From NCBI GenBank assembly GCA_958009055.1, contig OY253653.1:186001-250000 (forward strand): a stretch of 64,000 bases of DNA, in the 5' to 3' direction. Source of the stretch: Choricystis sp. odSpoLacu1. Its lineage: Eukaryota > Chlorophyta > Trebouxiophyceae. Position 1 is the stretch's first letter. The number at the start of each line of letters is the position of its first letter. Under the pieces are notes generated by a model. That model was not told the DNA's origin, made no database searches, and saw only the letters and a list, made by a program, of their open reading frames with translations. This document shows positions 19,618 through 29,510 of this stretch, piece after piece. Position numbers and translations under genes: made by a program.

Positions 19618-21698
19618 TCACTCCTCCGGCTCCGGGTCCTTGGGCACCGACCGCACCTGGATCGCGTGCGTGGACGCCGACCTCCAGATCGGTTGCCGCC
19701 CCGACTGCACGATGGCCACCTGCTGCCCGCCGCGCACGTAGCCACGCTGCTTGAGCTCTTGGATGGCACTGGGTGGGAGTGTGTGTGTGTGTGTGTGTGT
19801 GGGTGCGTGGGTGTGAGTCTTTTGGTGAAAAGAGGCGTCTCTCTCTCTCTCTCTTGACAGCCGTCCTTCCCCTCCTCCCTCTCTCTTCTCACTCACCGGT
19901 CAAACGTTTCATCCGCCGTGTCGTTGAACCGCGTCAACAGCGGCGTCACCCCCTGGTACAGCGCCAGGCGCCGCTGCACCGCCGCGTCCTCCACAAACGC
20001 GTAAATTGGGTGGTCGGGGCGGTAGTGGGACAACAACACGGGCATGTTGCCCTTGCGCGAGAAGACGACGAGGCTCGTGCGCACCGTGTTGGCCATGGTG
20101 GTGGCGTGGTAGGCAAACATCTCAGACAGGCCGGGCGTCGTCATGGTGCCTGCCGCCCCCGTGCGCGTCGGCGGCACAATCCAGTCAATCGGCGCCGCCT
20201 CCTCGCTGCCATACCGCCGCGACCCCGAGTACGACGCCATGGACCTCTCCGTGCGCAGGGCGACGGTGGCCATGACGGAGGCGGCTTTCAGGGGGAAGGA
20301 GCCGAAGGCGGTCTCGCCCGACAGCATGACCGCGTCCGCGCCTTCACGCACCGCGATCGAAATGTCAGACACTTCCGCCCGGGTGGGCGTCGGATTCTGG
20401 ATCATGGACTCCAGCATGTTGGTGGCTACGATGACGGGCTTGCCCCGTTGGCGGCAGCCGGCGACGATGCGGGCCTGCCAGAAGGGGACTTGTTCGACTG
20501 GGAGCTCAGCGCCGAGGTCTCCGCGCGCGACCATGGCGCCGTCGACGGCGTCCAGAATCTCGTCCAGTTGGGCCACCGAGTCGGCGGACTCGATCTTGGC
20601 CAGCACACCGATGGAGGCCCCTTTCTCGGCGAGGTAGGCTTTAAGTTCGTAAATCACATCCGCAGACCGCACAAACGACAGCGCAAAATAGTCGACGCCC
20701 GCATCAATGCCAAACTTGAGGTCGAGCCAGTCTTTGTCGGTGATGGCAGGCAGGTTGGCGGACTTGCCCCGGATGTTGAGGTGACGGCGCGACTTGAGGG
20801 TCCCCCCGTCGACGACGCGGCACGTGACGTCTTTTCCCTCGACTCGCACAATCTCCAACGACTGCATGCCGCCATCCACCAGCATGGTGTCCCCCACCGA
20901 CACGTCGTCAATGAAGCCGTCATAGTTGACGGAGACGCGGCGGCCGGTGCCGTTGGCGCCTTCCGCAATGGTGAAGATGAATTCGTCCCCCGGCGTCATC
21001 TCCAGAGGCTCCACCAGGTCGCCCGACCGGACTTCGGGGCCTTTTGTGTCCAGCATGATGGCGACACAGCTGGAGGGGGAGGGGTGGAAGGGTGTGGGGA
21101 AGTGTGCGTGGGGGGAGCGTTGTGTGTGTGTGTCGGCAGCAGCAGCAGCATCTACCCCCCACTCACTCCCTGACACCCCACTCCCAAACCCCAAACACAA
21201 ACAGACTCACCCTCTCCCCAGCGCGTTGTACTCTTTGACCAGGTCGACGACCGCCTGGTGGGACGCGTGGTCGCCGTGGCTCATGTTGAGGCGCGCCACG
21301 TTCATGCCCGCGTCCGCCAGCGCAAACAGGCTCTCCCGCGTGCACGAGGTAGGCCCAATGGTGCACACAATCTTGGTCTTGCGGGGCAGGTCGTCGGTGG
21401 AGGGCGGGTGGGAGGGCGCGCGGCCCGCGCGGTCGCGCGCCGCGACCGCGGCCGAGGGGGACGCGTTGGGGCCCAGGGACACGCCGGTGTCGAAGCCGGA
21501 GAGGGTGGTGGCGGCGGGGGTGGCTTTGTTGGGGCTGTGTGTGGTGTGTGTGTGGGGGGTGAGCAAGGGCAGGCGTCCGCCAATTTGCGGCTTGCCCCGC
21601 GCTTCGCCAGCCTCCCCGCCCCACCTGGCACGCCGGCCCTTGCCCGCGGCCGCGGCGCGCACTGTCACCACACGGGGACGTGGCGTGGCAGCGCGCAT
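19618..21698 (-). CDS. Pyruvate kinase, plastid type
   Basis: Converts phosphoenolpyruvate and ADP to pyruvate and ATP, the last glycolytic step, which feeds plastid acetyl-CoA for fatty acids. Four exons (21625-21698, 21211-21534, 19897-21069, 19618-19768) join in phase to 573 residues. The first 45 residues (MRAATPRPRVVTVRAAAAGK...) look like a plastid transit peptide. Catalytic landmarks are KIVCTIGPTS, ARLNMSHGDH, IMLDTKGPEVRSGD, the active-site Lys segment VLAKIESADS, the metal-binding DGAMVARGDLGAELP, ATNMLESM and DAVMLSGETAFG. The C-terminal domain (TRTGAAGTMTTPGLSEMFA onward) is complete. The first intron (21535-21624) is my inference: it removes a His/Thr-rich stretch of intron style and keeps the frame. 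Divergent from the AASDH-like gene. Confidence 0.93.
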
Positions 21699-21807
21699 GT
21701 TCGGGGTTGGGTTTGGGGAGACAAGGGTGAAGGGGGCGGTTCTGTTTTTGGCGAAAGAGGTCGAGTTGTGCGAAACACAACCCCCTCTTCTGAAACGACG
21801 ACATGGC
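21699..21807. promoter_or_regulatory. 109-bp divergent promoter, with an ATGGCATGA leader element
   Basis: The pyruvate kinase ATG (21698, minus) and the AASDH-like ATG (21808, plus) are 109 bp apart. Just before the plus-strand start is ATGGCATGACC. An upstream ATG at 21803 reads Met-Ala-stop, and its stop codon overlaps the main ATG at 21808. Confidence 0.55.
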
Positions 21808-24714
21808 ATGACCCTGGCTTCCGCCCTGCGCCCCGCGTGGGCTGGGCGCGACGGTGAAGTTGCCATATATCTAGACGGGCACAGCCTGACATTTTCCGAG
21901 GTTTCAGCTGCTGCCGCGTCCATCGCGGCGACGCTCGCGCCACACACACCTTCCACCGTGGCTCTGTGGCTGCAAGCTACCCCCGCCTGGCCTCTCGCCC
22001 TGCTGGGCGTGCTGGCCGCAGGCGCCTCCCCTTTGGACCTGGACCCCGCCTGGCCGCGGGACCGTGTCGCCGCAGCTGTGGCCGCAGCGGGCGCGACACT
22101 CATTCTGTGGGACAGCGACGACGCCGACACGCCGCCACCGCCATCTCTGGGATCCGGCGTGCACTCGATGCAGTTGCCGAGGCTGACAGAGGGGCGTGTG
22201 CCCCCCCCACTGCCGCCTGCGCCTCTGCCCGCGCACGTGTGGTTGGTCTCCTCTGGCTCAACCCGCACTGGCCCCTCCGTCGCGTCCATCCCGTGGGCCG
22301 GCATCGCGGCACGCGCGGCGTGGGCAGCATCCACGCTGGGCCTGGGCCCCGGGGCGCGGGTGGGGGTGAGGTGCCCCCCCTTCACCGCGGACGCGGTGAA
22401 TGAAGTTTTGTCCCCCCTGCTCACGGGCGCAGCGCTCGTCATGCTGCCGCGTGCTGCTGTGGAGACAGGAGGTGGTGCGCTGGCGACCGCCCTGGCGGAC
22501 GCACGCTTGACGCATCTGTCGCTGACGCCGGCGCTGTGGGGGGCGGTGGCGCGCGCGCCCGGCGCGTGCGCGGCACTCACCTCCCTCACCTGTGCCTGCT
22601 CCACGGGGTCTCTCCTGCCTGTCGGCCTGGCGCGCACGCTGGTGGAGGACGTGCTGCCTTCTCATGCCTCCTTCTTCAATGTGTACGGCTCGGCCGAGTG
22701 TGGCGCCGACGCGGCGGCGGCCGATGTGGGGGCGTGGCTGGCGAGCGGCTATCACACCGCCATCGTGGCCGCCGGCACGCCCGCCGTCGCCGCCACCGCG
22801 CTGTTTGTGGTGGAGGCGGGCGTAGTGGAGGGTGGGGAGAGTCAGCCCATCACCCGATTGACGCCGCTGCCCGCTGGCGTGGTTGGCATCGTGTGCGTCG
22901 TTGGTCCGGGCGTCGCGACCCACACCGCGCCCGCTTCCTCCGCCATCGTCCACGCCACCATTGACTCCGGCACCGGTGCCATGCTGAAAGCGCCAGGTGC
23001 GTGTCCTCCCACCTCGCCGACGCGGGTGCTGGTGACGGGGGATGAAGGCCACATCACACCCGGCGTATCCCCATCCCTCATCGTCACGGGGCGGGCCACG
23101 CGCACGGTTCGCTTGGGCGCCACCTGGGCCTCCTTGGATGAAGTGGAGGCCGTGCTGTCTGGCGCGCCCGGTGTGGAGGCCGTGGCCGCGGTGTGCGTGG
23201 GGCAGGCGGTGGTGGCGGTTGTTGCAGGCGCGACCGTGACTCCTGCTGTCGTCATCGCGGCCGCCTCACGCCGCCTGCCGCCGCGTGCCGTGCCGACCCG
23301 CGTGCTGGTGGTGGACGCGTTGCCCCGCCTGGCCAGCGGCAAGATCGATTACCGGGCTGTGGAGGCGCGTGTCGTTTCCTGCGCTGCCGCCCAGTCGCCA
23401 CGCCCGCTGCGCCCGACCGAGGCCGCCGTCGCGGCCGCCATGGCGGCCGCACTCGCGTCAGCTGGCATCGTCACTCGCTTGGAAGCCACGTCCGATTTGT
23501 TTGAGGTGGGTGGAGATTCTTTAGTGGCTGCAGAAGCAGCGGCCGCGCTCGGCGTCAAAACCGCTGTCGTCATCACCGGCCGCACGCCGCGCGGCGTCGC
23601 GGCTCAGTCAACCCACCGCCCGCTCAAGCGCGGTCGCGGCGACAGGGATGCAACGCCGCCTCCCCCCGCGTCCGCTCAGTGGCGAGTTGCGCTGGCCGGC
23701 TGCGTGGACGCACCCCCCGCGCTGGCTGGCGATGGCACAACACCCTTCATCGTCGCTGCTGCGCACACGGGCGACGCGGTCGCTGTCGCCGCGGCCACGG
23801 GCGCTGTGATGTGGCGCCTGCCGGCTGATTCACAAGCACCGTGCGAAGGCGCGTGCGGCGTGGGAGGCGACGCCGTCGCCGTCGCGCGCGGCGGCGACTC
23901 GCCCGCGCTCGTGTGGTGCCCACCTCCCACAACCGTCGTACCCTTGCCGTCCGCGCCCCGCGGCCCGGCCTCGCCGTGTCCCTGGACACCCGGCGCGGTG
24001 TGGTGCGGTCTCCGCGATGGGTCAGTCGTGACCGCCACCGCAGCGGGCATCCTGTGGAGGTTTGCCGTGTCAGACCGCGCTGCCCTCGCGGGCGCCCCGG
24101 TCGCCGCGCCGTGTGGATCGGTCGCTGTCCTCGCCACTCTGGAGGCGGGTGGGGACGCGTCATTAATCGCCCTGGGCCGCCCAGCAACCACCACCGTCCC
24201 TCCCACCATCTCCTGGCGGTCGCTGTCCCCGTGGCGCGGCCCGCTGGCGGGCGGCGTGGTGGTCACAGAGTCCGCCGCGATCGCCGCGTGCGCGGGCGGC
24301 ATGGCGGCGGCCGTCGATTTAAACCACGGCGGCTTGGTGTGGAAGGTTGACCTCGACGGCCCCGTGTTTGGACGCCCCCTGGCTCACACGGCTTCCGCCA
24401 CCATCATCCTGGCTGAGCGGGGCGGCAGCGTGGTGCGCCTCGACGCTGCAACCGGCCGCGTCGAGTGGCGGTCAACCGCGCGTTGTGGAGGGCTGCCGAC
24501 AGGGCCTTCCCTCTCCACCGACGGCGCCGCCATCCTGCTGGCGACCGACACGGGGGCCGTGCTGGCGTTGGACACCGCCACCGGGACCGACCGGGGCGCT
24601 GTGACTGCCTCCGCCGCGCCAACGTTTGGGGGGCCGCCGCTGGTGGTGCCGGGCGGTGGCGTCGTTGTCGGCACTCGTGACGACAGCGTTGCCTGTCTGC
24701 GCCCGTTTTGGTAG
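21808..24714 (+). CDS. AASDH: Adenylation-carrier-beta-propeller protein (AASDH/ACSF4-like)
   Basis: Single exon, 968 residues. It has three parts. An ANL-type adenylation domain covers about 1-525: the A3-like VSSGSTRTGPS (148-157), YGSAECG, LVTGDEGH, VTGRATRTVRLG and the A10 PRLASGKIDYRAV with its Lys near 512. A carrier domain follows with FEVGGDSLVAAEAA (about 562-575), whose Ser would carry phosphopantetheine. From about 610 to the end are PQQ-like beta-propeller blades (VAAATGAVMWRLP, VVRLDAATGRVEWRS, VLALDTATGTDRG). This order is that of human AASDH/ACSF4, annotated as a beta-alanine-activating enzyme. The A3 loop lacks the usual second Gly and Lys (SGSTGxPK), which may lower or alter activity. 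The substrate and acceptor are unknown. The start at 21808 is chosen because the frame upstream is antisense to pyruvate kinase. Confidence 0.87.
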   Translation: MTLASALRPAWAGRDGEVAIYLDGHSLTFSEVSAAAASIAATLAPHTPSTVALWLQATPAWPLALLGVLAAGASPLDLDPAWPRDRVAAAVAAAGATLILWDSDDADTPPPPSLGSGVHSMQLPRLTEGRVPPPLPPAPLPAHVWLVSSGSTRTGPSVASIPWAGIAARAAWAASTLGLGPGARVGVRCPPFTADAVNEVLSPLLTGAALVMLPRAAVETGGGALATALADARLTHLSLTPALWGAVARAPGACAALTSLTCACSTGSLLPVGLARTLVEDVLPSHASFFNVYGSAECGADAAAADVGAWLASGYHTAIVAAGTPAVAATALFVVEAGVVEGGESQPITRLTPLPAGVVGIVCVVGPGVATHTAPASSAIVHATIDSGTGAMLKAPGACPPTSPTRVLVTGDEGHITPGVSPSLIVTGRATRTVRLGATWASLDEVEAVLSGAPGVEAVAAVCVGQAVVAVVAGATVTPAVVIAAASRRLPPRAVPTRVLVVDALPRLASGKIDYRAVEARVVSCAAAQSPRPLRPTEAAVAAAMAAALASAGIVTRLEATSDLFEVGGDSLVAAEAAAALGVKTAVVITGRTPRGVAAQSTHRPLKRGRGDRDATPPPPASAQWRVALAGCVDAPPALAGDGTTPFIVAAAHTGDAVAVAAATGAVMWRLPADSQAPCEGACGVGGDAVAVARGGDSPALVWCPPPTTVVPLPSAPRGPASPCPWTPGAVWCGLRDGSVVTATAAGILWRFAVSDRAALAGAPVAAPCGSVAVLATLEAGGDASLIALGRPATTTVPPTISWRSLSPWRGPLAGGVVVTESAAIAACAGGMAAAVDLNHGGLVWKVDLDGPVFGRPLAHTASATIILAERGGSVVRLDAATGRVEWRSTARCGGLPTGPSLSTDGAAILLATDTGAVLALDTATGTDRGAVTASAAPTFGGPPLVVPGGGVVVGTRDDSVACLRPFW

Positions 24715-24763
24715 AGATGTAGGTTTGTGTGTGTAGTGCTGTACTTGCTTTTGTTTCAATTTC

Positions 24764-26312
24764 TCAACGCTTCCGGCCGCCCCGCCCGCGCGCCACCGTC
24801 TCGGTCGCCACCTCCCCCCGCGCACCCAGCCACCACGCCACCACCGCGTCTTTCACCTTGCCAGGCGCCTGCACCACCGCAGCCGCCGCGCCTTTGGCCG
24901 CCTCAGCAGCCCCGCCCGCCGCGTTGGCGGCGCGCAGGCGGGCAGAGAGGGACGGGTCGCCCCCCCGCGCGCCGCGCGCCGCGCGCGCCTGCCCCGCCGC
25001 CGCGTCGCGCGCTGCGTGTGCTAACGCCGCCGCGTGGGCGGCCCGACGCTCGTGCTCCGCGGCTGCGGCAGCGGAGGCAGATGCTTCCGCCTCTGCCTTG
25101 GCGCACGCGGCCGCGTTGGCAGACCGCGCGGCGGCCGCGCCCTTGCGCGCTGAGGCAGCTGCCCGCGCAGACGCTGACGTCGCGGCCGCCGCGTATGCGG
25201 CCGCCCTCTCCGCCGAGTCGGCAGCCGCGGCGGCAGCGCGGGCAGCGATGGAGGCACGAGGGGCGAGTTCGGATGAGGGAGGCAGGGAGGCGGTATCAGC
25301 CGGAGCGTCCGCGGCGGCCGTGGCGGCAGCGAAATCAGCAGCACTCGGCAACCCCGCGTCCGGCCACACGTCGTCACTGTCTGCATCGGCCCCGGTGTCG
25401 TCATCGGTGGCGGCCGCCATGATGGCATCTATGGCGGCGTCCGCGTCTGCGGCGTCGGCAGCGGCCGCGGTGGCAACACTCTCCGGCACCAGCGCCACCG
25501 CTGCCGCCTCATCAGCCAGCCGCGCACTGGCTGGCGGTGGCGGCAGGGATGCCGGCGCCCCGTCCCGCCGCCCGGCCAGCACGGCCGCCGCTGCAGGCGA
25601 CGGCGGCGGCACGCCCACCGTCGCGCGCGGCGCGACGACGACGCCGCTGCCCGCCGCCCGCCGCACACGGGCGGACGCCAGGCTGCCCGCGATGAAGTAG
25701 GTGACGTAGATGCCCGCCCCCAGCAGGGCCGCCATGATGGCGTAGCCGACGGCGTCGGCTGCAGGGCGGTCGGGGGGCGCCTGCCAGTCGATCACGGGGG
25801 CGGCAGCACTGTCCGCCGGCTCGGCGGGCGGGGGCGGGGGCGGCGCCCAGGATTCGGCCAGCGCGGCATCCGCTTTGATGGGGTCCAGGTCGGGAGGCGG
25901 TGGCTGTGTGGTGGCTGTGTGTGTGTGTGTGTGTGTGGCGGGTGCGTGTCGTCGTCGTCGTTTTTTTGGCGGCGTCGTCGCTGTCCTCTGCGCCCCCCCA
26001 CCTCGCCAGTTTCACTCCCGCCACCCTGCAGCGCGTCACCGACACACATTGTGGCCAGGCTGGGTGGCCATGCGGTGCGTAATGCGGTGCGCAGAGTGCG
26101 GGGGGCCATGCGCCAGACGCACACCGTGGCCCTCGCCCCCTCCGCCACGCCCTCTCTCTCCACCTCACACTCCACTCACCGTCCCCACTGTCGACTTTCT
26201 TCTTTTTGGTCCAACCGTCCCACAGCGCGCTGAGCGGCGGCGGGCCGCGTGCCAGCGGCCGCGGCGGCAAGCACGGGCTGTGCACAGCGCGGGGGAGGGC
26301 GGCGCGGTGCAT
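24764..26312 (-). CDS. Ala-rich single-pass membrane protein of unknown function
   Basis: Two exons, 26180-26312 and 24764-25914, join in phase to 427 residues. The N terminus (MHRAALPRAVHSPCLPPRPLA) is basic and Pro-rich like an organelle presequence, followed by WTKKKKVDSGDG. One clear hydrophobic span (VGYAIMAALLGAGIYVTYFI) lies at about 88-107. After it comes a Pro-rich linker, an acidic stretch rich in Asp (DDDTGADADSDDVWPDAG), then about 150 residues of Ala-rich helix with alternating charge (coiled coil), and a basic end GRGGRKR. Layout (presequence, span, long coiled coil) resembles organelle inner-membrane scaffolds such as mitofilin, but there is no recognisable signature domain. 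Convergent with the AASDH-like gene, 49 bp apart. Confidence 0.72.
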
Positions 26313-26506
26313 GTTGTTGGGGGTTGTGCGTGTGTGGGTGGCGCGCTCACAGAGTGCACAGAGCGCCGCGTGCGCGCGCTAGCCGTGAAATTCGAGAGGT
26401 CGTTGAACGGTTTGTTTCCACTTCTTCGCACGAACCGTGAAATTTCCTCAACACAAGAGCACAAAAAAAACGGCCGCCCCGGCCTGGCCTCCCGACACCC
26501 TCCAGC

Positions 26507-26566
26507 CTCACACGGCATCACGACACACCCAGCCAGACTCACACAGCATCACGACACGCCCAGCCA
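26507..26566. repeat. 29-nt tandem repeat in the leader of the HAD gene
   Basis: Two copies of a 29-nt unit (26507-26535 and 26538-26566) containing CATCACGACAC and CCCAGCCA. They differ at two positions and end 4 bp before the ATG at 26571. They probably lie in the 5' UTR. Confidence 0.8.
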
Positions 26567-26570
26567 CACG

Positions 26571-27630
26571 ATGCCGCACTGTCCGCTGGCCGGCCGGGCC
26601 GCGGTCCACACCCTGCTGTTCGACCTGGACGACACGCTCTACAGAGTCGAAGAGTTTCCCGACCTGGTGCGCCAGCGCATCGAGGGTGAGTGGATGGGAG
26701 GGTGTGTTGCTGGTGTGTCGACGTTTTTTCCTCTGGTGGGGAACGTGGGCAGTCCCTCCTTGTCTATCCACCCACTCACAACCACTCCACACAGACTTCA
26801 TGCACACCCGCATGGGTGTGCCTTTAACCGACGTCCCCACCCTCTGCCAACACTACTACACCTCGTACGGCACCACACTGGCCGGCCTCGTCAACTCGGA
26901 CCTCGTCCCCCACGCTGGCCCCGCCTTCTACCGCGAGTGGCATGACGCCGTCCACGCCACGCTGCCGTACGAGGAGCTGTTGAGGCCAGACCCAGCGTTG
27001 CGGGCGTTGTTGACATCGCTGCCCGCGCGGCGCAAGTTCATCTTCACAAACGCCGACGCAGACCACACGTCCACCTGCCTCAAACTGCTCGGCCTGGATG
27101 GCGGCGTGTTCGATGGCGTCATCTGCTTCGAGTCTGTGCAGGAAGCGGCGGAGGCGAGGGGCCTGGTGCGGCATGGTGTCCCCGTCGTCTGCAAACCCGC
27201 GGACGTCGCGATCTCCCTCGCCCTCGAAGCCGCTGGCGTCCTCCCCTCCGACACCGCCTCCGTCGTCTTCTTCGACGACTCCACCCGCAACGTGGCGTCC
27301 GCCATGCAGGCGGGCGTCGCCTCCGTGCTGGTGGGGCGCACAGGGGTGGAGGGCGTGCCCTCGATCGCGCAAATAGCGTCGCTGCACGACCTCCCCTCCA
27401 CCCTGCCCTCCCTGTGGACGGCGCACGGGGTGGCCCCGCCTCCTCCTCGCTCCCAGTCAGCCGCCGCCCTGGATGCAGCGGCTGCCGTGGCGGCGGCAGG
27501 CGTGGAATCAGCCTCCGCCGTGCGCAACGCGGTGCCCGCGCCGCGCCGGCGCGCCAGCCTGGAGGGGCGGCGCGCCAGCCTGGATTCATCGGGGGCGGGG
27601 TCGCCGAGGATGGGGGTGGTGCCGGCGTGA
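26571..27630 (+). CDS. HAD-family phosphatase, pyrimidine 5'-nucleotidase (SDT1/PHM8) type
   Basis: Cytosolic phosphatase likely acting on pyrimidine nucleoside monophosphates or similar small phosphoesters. Two exons, 26571-26685 and 26795-27630, join in phase to 316 residues. HAD motif I is LLFDLDDTLY (Asp18 nucleophile, Asp20 acid), motif II is FIFTNADADHT, motif III Lys is in VVCKPADVA, and motif IV is VVFFDDSTRN. The cap lies between motifs I and II (HYYTSYGTTLAGL), as in SDT1/PHM8 relatives. About 70 residues beyond the core form an Ala-rich tail with two RRASL-type sites (RRRASLEGRRASLDSS) that fit basophilic kinase consensus. Divergent from the Ala-rich membrane protein across 258 bp. 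In that spacer CCGTGAAATT occurs at about 26383 and 26437. Confidence 0.88.
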
Positions 27631-27932
27631 TTCTGAGGTGTGTGTATCTGTTTTTTTGTGGTGATAACGCTATGATTTATTTTTCTTGTGATCATTGTCT
27701 GTGCGACAAACGGAGGTGGTTAACAATACGGGGCGTCCAGCGGTGGACACAACTGCCCTTCCACAAAAATCGCGCCGGGTGGGCGCGCACATGCTCAAAA
27801 AGGAATGGCTTTTCGGCGCAAAAAAATACGCGGGGGTGAAAAAAATGGTATTTCGCGCCGTGATCCTCCTCTCTCGTGGATGCACCTCTCCCTCCTCTCT
27901 CTTTCTCTCTCTCTCACAACTCTCCCTCTCAA
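27631..27932. other. Convergent 3' flanks
   Basis: 302 bp between the stops of the HAD gene and the LarB-like gene. A/T-richer than average, ending in a (CT)n tract at about 27893-27930. No gene is seen. Confidence 0.5.
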
Positions 27933-29255
27933 TCACTCGGCCTTAGGCGGCGCCCCCACCCGCCTCAGCTTGGCCGCGGTGCGCAGGATACGGGCGACGA
28001 CCATGGCCGTGCCAAACCCATTATCGATGTTAACAACCGTGACCCCAGGGGACGACGCCACCAGGGCGGACAGGAGCGGTGTCACGCCTCCGAGCGCCGC
28101 GCCATAGCCGACGGAGGTGGGCACGGCGACGACCGGGGCTTCGACCAGGCCCGCCACGACAGCAGGGAGGGCACCATCCGTGCCAGCCACCACCACCACC
28201 ACGTCCGCCGCCCGCACAGCGGGCAGGTTGCCCAGCAGCTCGTGCAGGGAGTCGACCGACACGTCGGCCAGGCGGTAGGCGTAGACGCCCATGGCGTCCG
28301 CGACGGCGCGGCACTCCTCCGCGACGCGCTCGTCGGCGGTGCCCGCGCTGATGACGACCGCCGTCCCCGGCAGCCGCGGCTGGCGCCGCCCCGAGGGAGA
28401 CGTCAACGACAGCAACCTCCCTGTCTCATTGTACTTGAGGCGGGGGGCGGCGTCGGGGCCCAGGGCGGCTGCCACGGCGGGGGCGACGTCGGGCTCGACC
28501 CGGGACGCCAGCGCGACGCGATCGTTGGCCGAGATGGAGGTCAAAATCGCAGCAATCTGGGCTGGCGACTTGCCCGGCGCCCACACGACCTCGGGGAAGC
28601 CGGTGCGGTCGGCGCGCCACGCGTCGACGGCTGGTGGGAGGAGGAGGTGGTTTTGCATGAGAGGTGTGTTTGTGTCTCAACTCTCTCTCGTTCCACCTCC
28701 TCTCTTCCATCCCCCTCCTTCCCTCTCACCTGCAAAGTCCATGACTTGCTGATAGCCCGAGCTCATCTCGCGCATCGCTTTGGCGGCGTCGTGGGGGGTC
28801 ACCCCCCCCTCTGCAACGCGCTGCATCAGGGCCACGACTTTGGGGTCTGCCAGCGCGCCCGCCAGGCCGTCGCCGCCGGTGGGAGCAGGCGTGGGAGGGG
28901 GAGGAGAGGCGGACGACACCGACTGGGGGGGCGTGGCGGCGGCAGCTGTGTGGAGTGGGGAGAGAGTGAGGGCGGGTGCATATCGAGGTTTTCGCACCCT
29001 TCGGGCACGCTTGCCCTTTTTTGCTCTGTTCCGCTCTGCTGCCTCTGTCTCTCCGGCTTGTTGCCTGCAGGCCAGATGCGCAGTGTCCACATCAGTGCGA
29101 CCGTGCCCACGGTGCTGCTGTGGCAACGCGAACCGCTGTGCATGCACACGAGCAGCGACCGCAAAAACGCCGAACAAGAAGCAAGCGCCCCTCCCCGCTA
29201 CCCCAAGCTCACCCGTCGACCGCCGCAGGGGGCGGCTGGAGCGCAGGGGGCGCAT
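27933..29255 (-). CDS. larB: LarB-like protein (PurE/AIR-carboxylase fold, nickel-pincer cofactor synthesis)
   Basis: Bacterial LarB carboxylates and hydrolyses NaAD to pyridinium-3,5-biscarboxylate mononucleotide, first step of the nickel-pincer cofactor of lactate racemase. Three exons (29213-29255, 28730-28945, 27933-28630) join in phase to 318 residues. An Arg/Ser-rich N terminus (MRPLRSSRPLRRST) suggests organelle import. A helical segment (VVALMQRVAEGGVTPHDAAK) matches the LarB N-terminal part. The PurE-like core follows: RTGFPEVVWAPGKSP, VVISAGTADERVAEECR, the DVSVDSLHELL loop, VVVVVAGTDGALPAVVAGL, PVVAVPTSVGYGAAL and GVTVVNIDNGFGTAMVVARI. The order and motifs fit LarB better than PurE. 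No LarC or LarE partner is in this window. Divergent from the universal stress protein gene. Confidence 0.88.
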
Positions 29256-29510
29256 GGTCGTGTGTGTGAACAGGCGCACAGAGGCGAGGGGGGCGTGTGG
29301 AGCCGCGGCGCGGGGGCGCGAATCGACGAGCGTGCAGAGAGCAACGAAAGTGAGCGGCCCTCGACGAGCGTCGGTCCTCTCTTTCTCGCGGTCGATAGAC
29401 CCTCACTCCGATCCTTTTTTCCGCCCTTGTCTCGGGACACAAGCGGTGCTCTCGACACACAGCCTCCCTTTCGACCGAAACGCACACTCCTCCCCCTCCC
29501 CCTCCCAACA

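Noticed and set aside
20926..21807. N-terminal extension of the AASDH-like frame
   Set aside because: This part is antisense to pyruvate kinase exons and has no family similarity. The ATG at 21808 starts where the adenylation domain begins.
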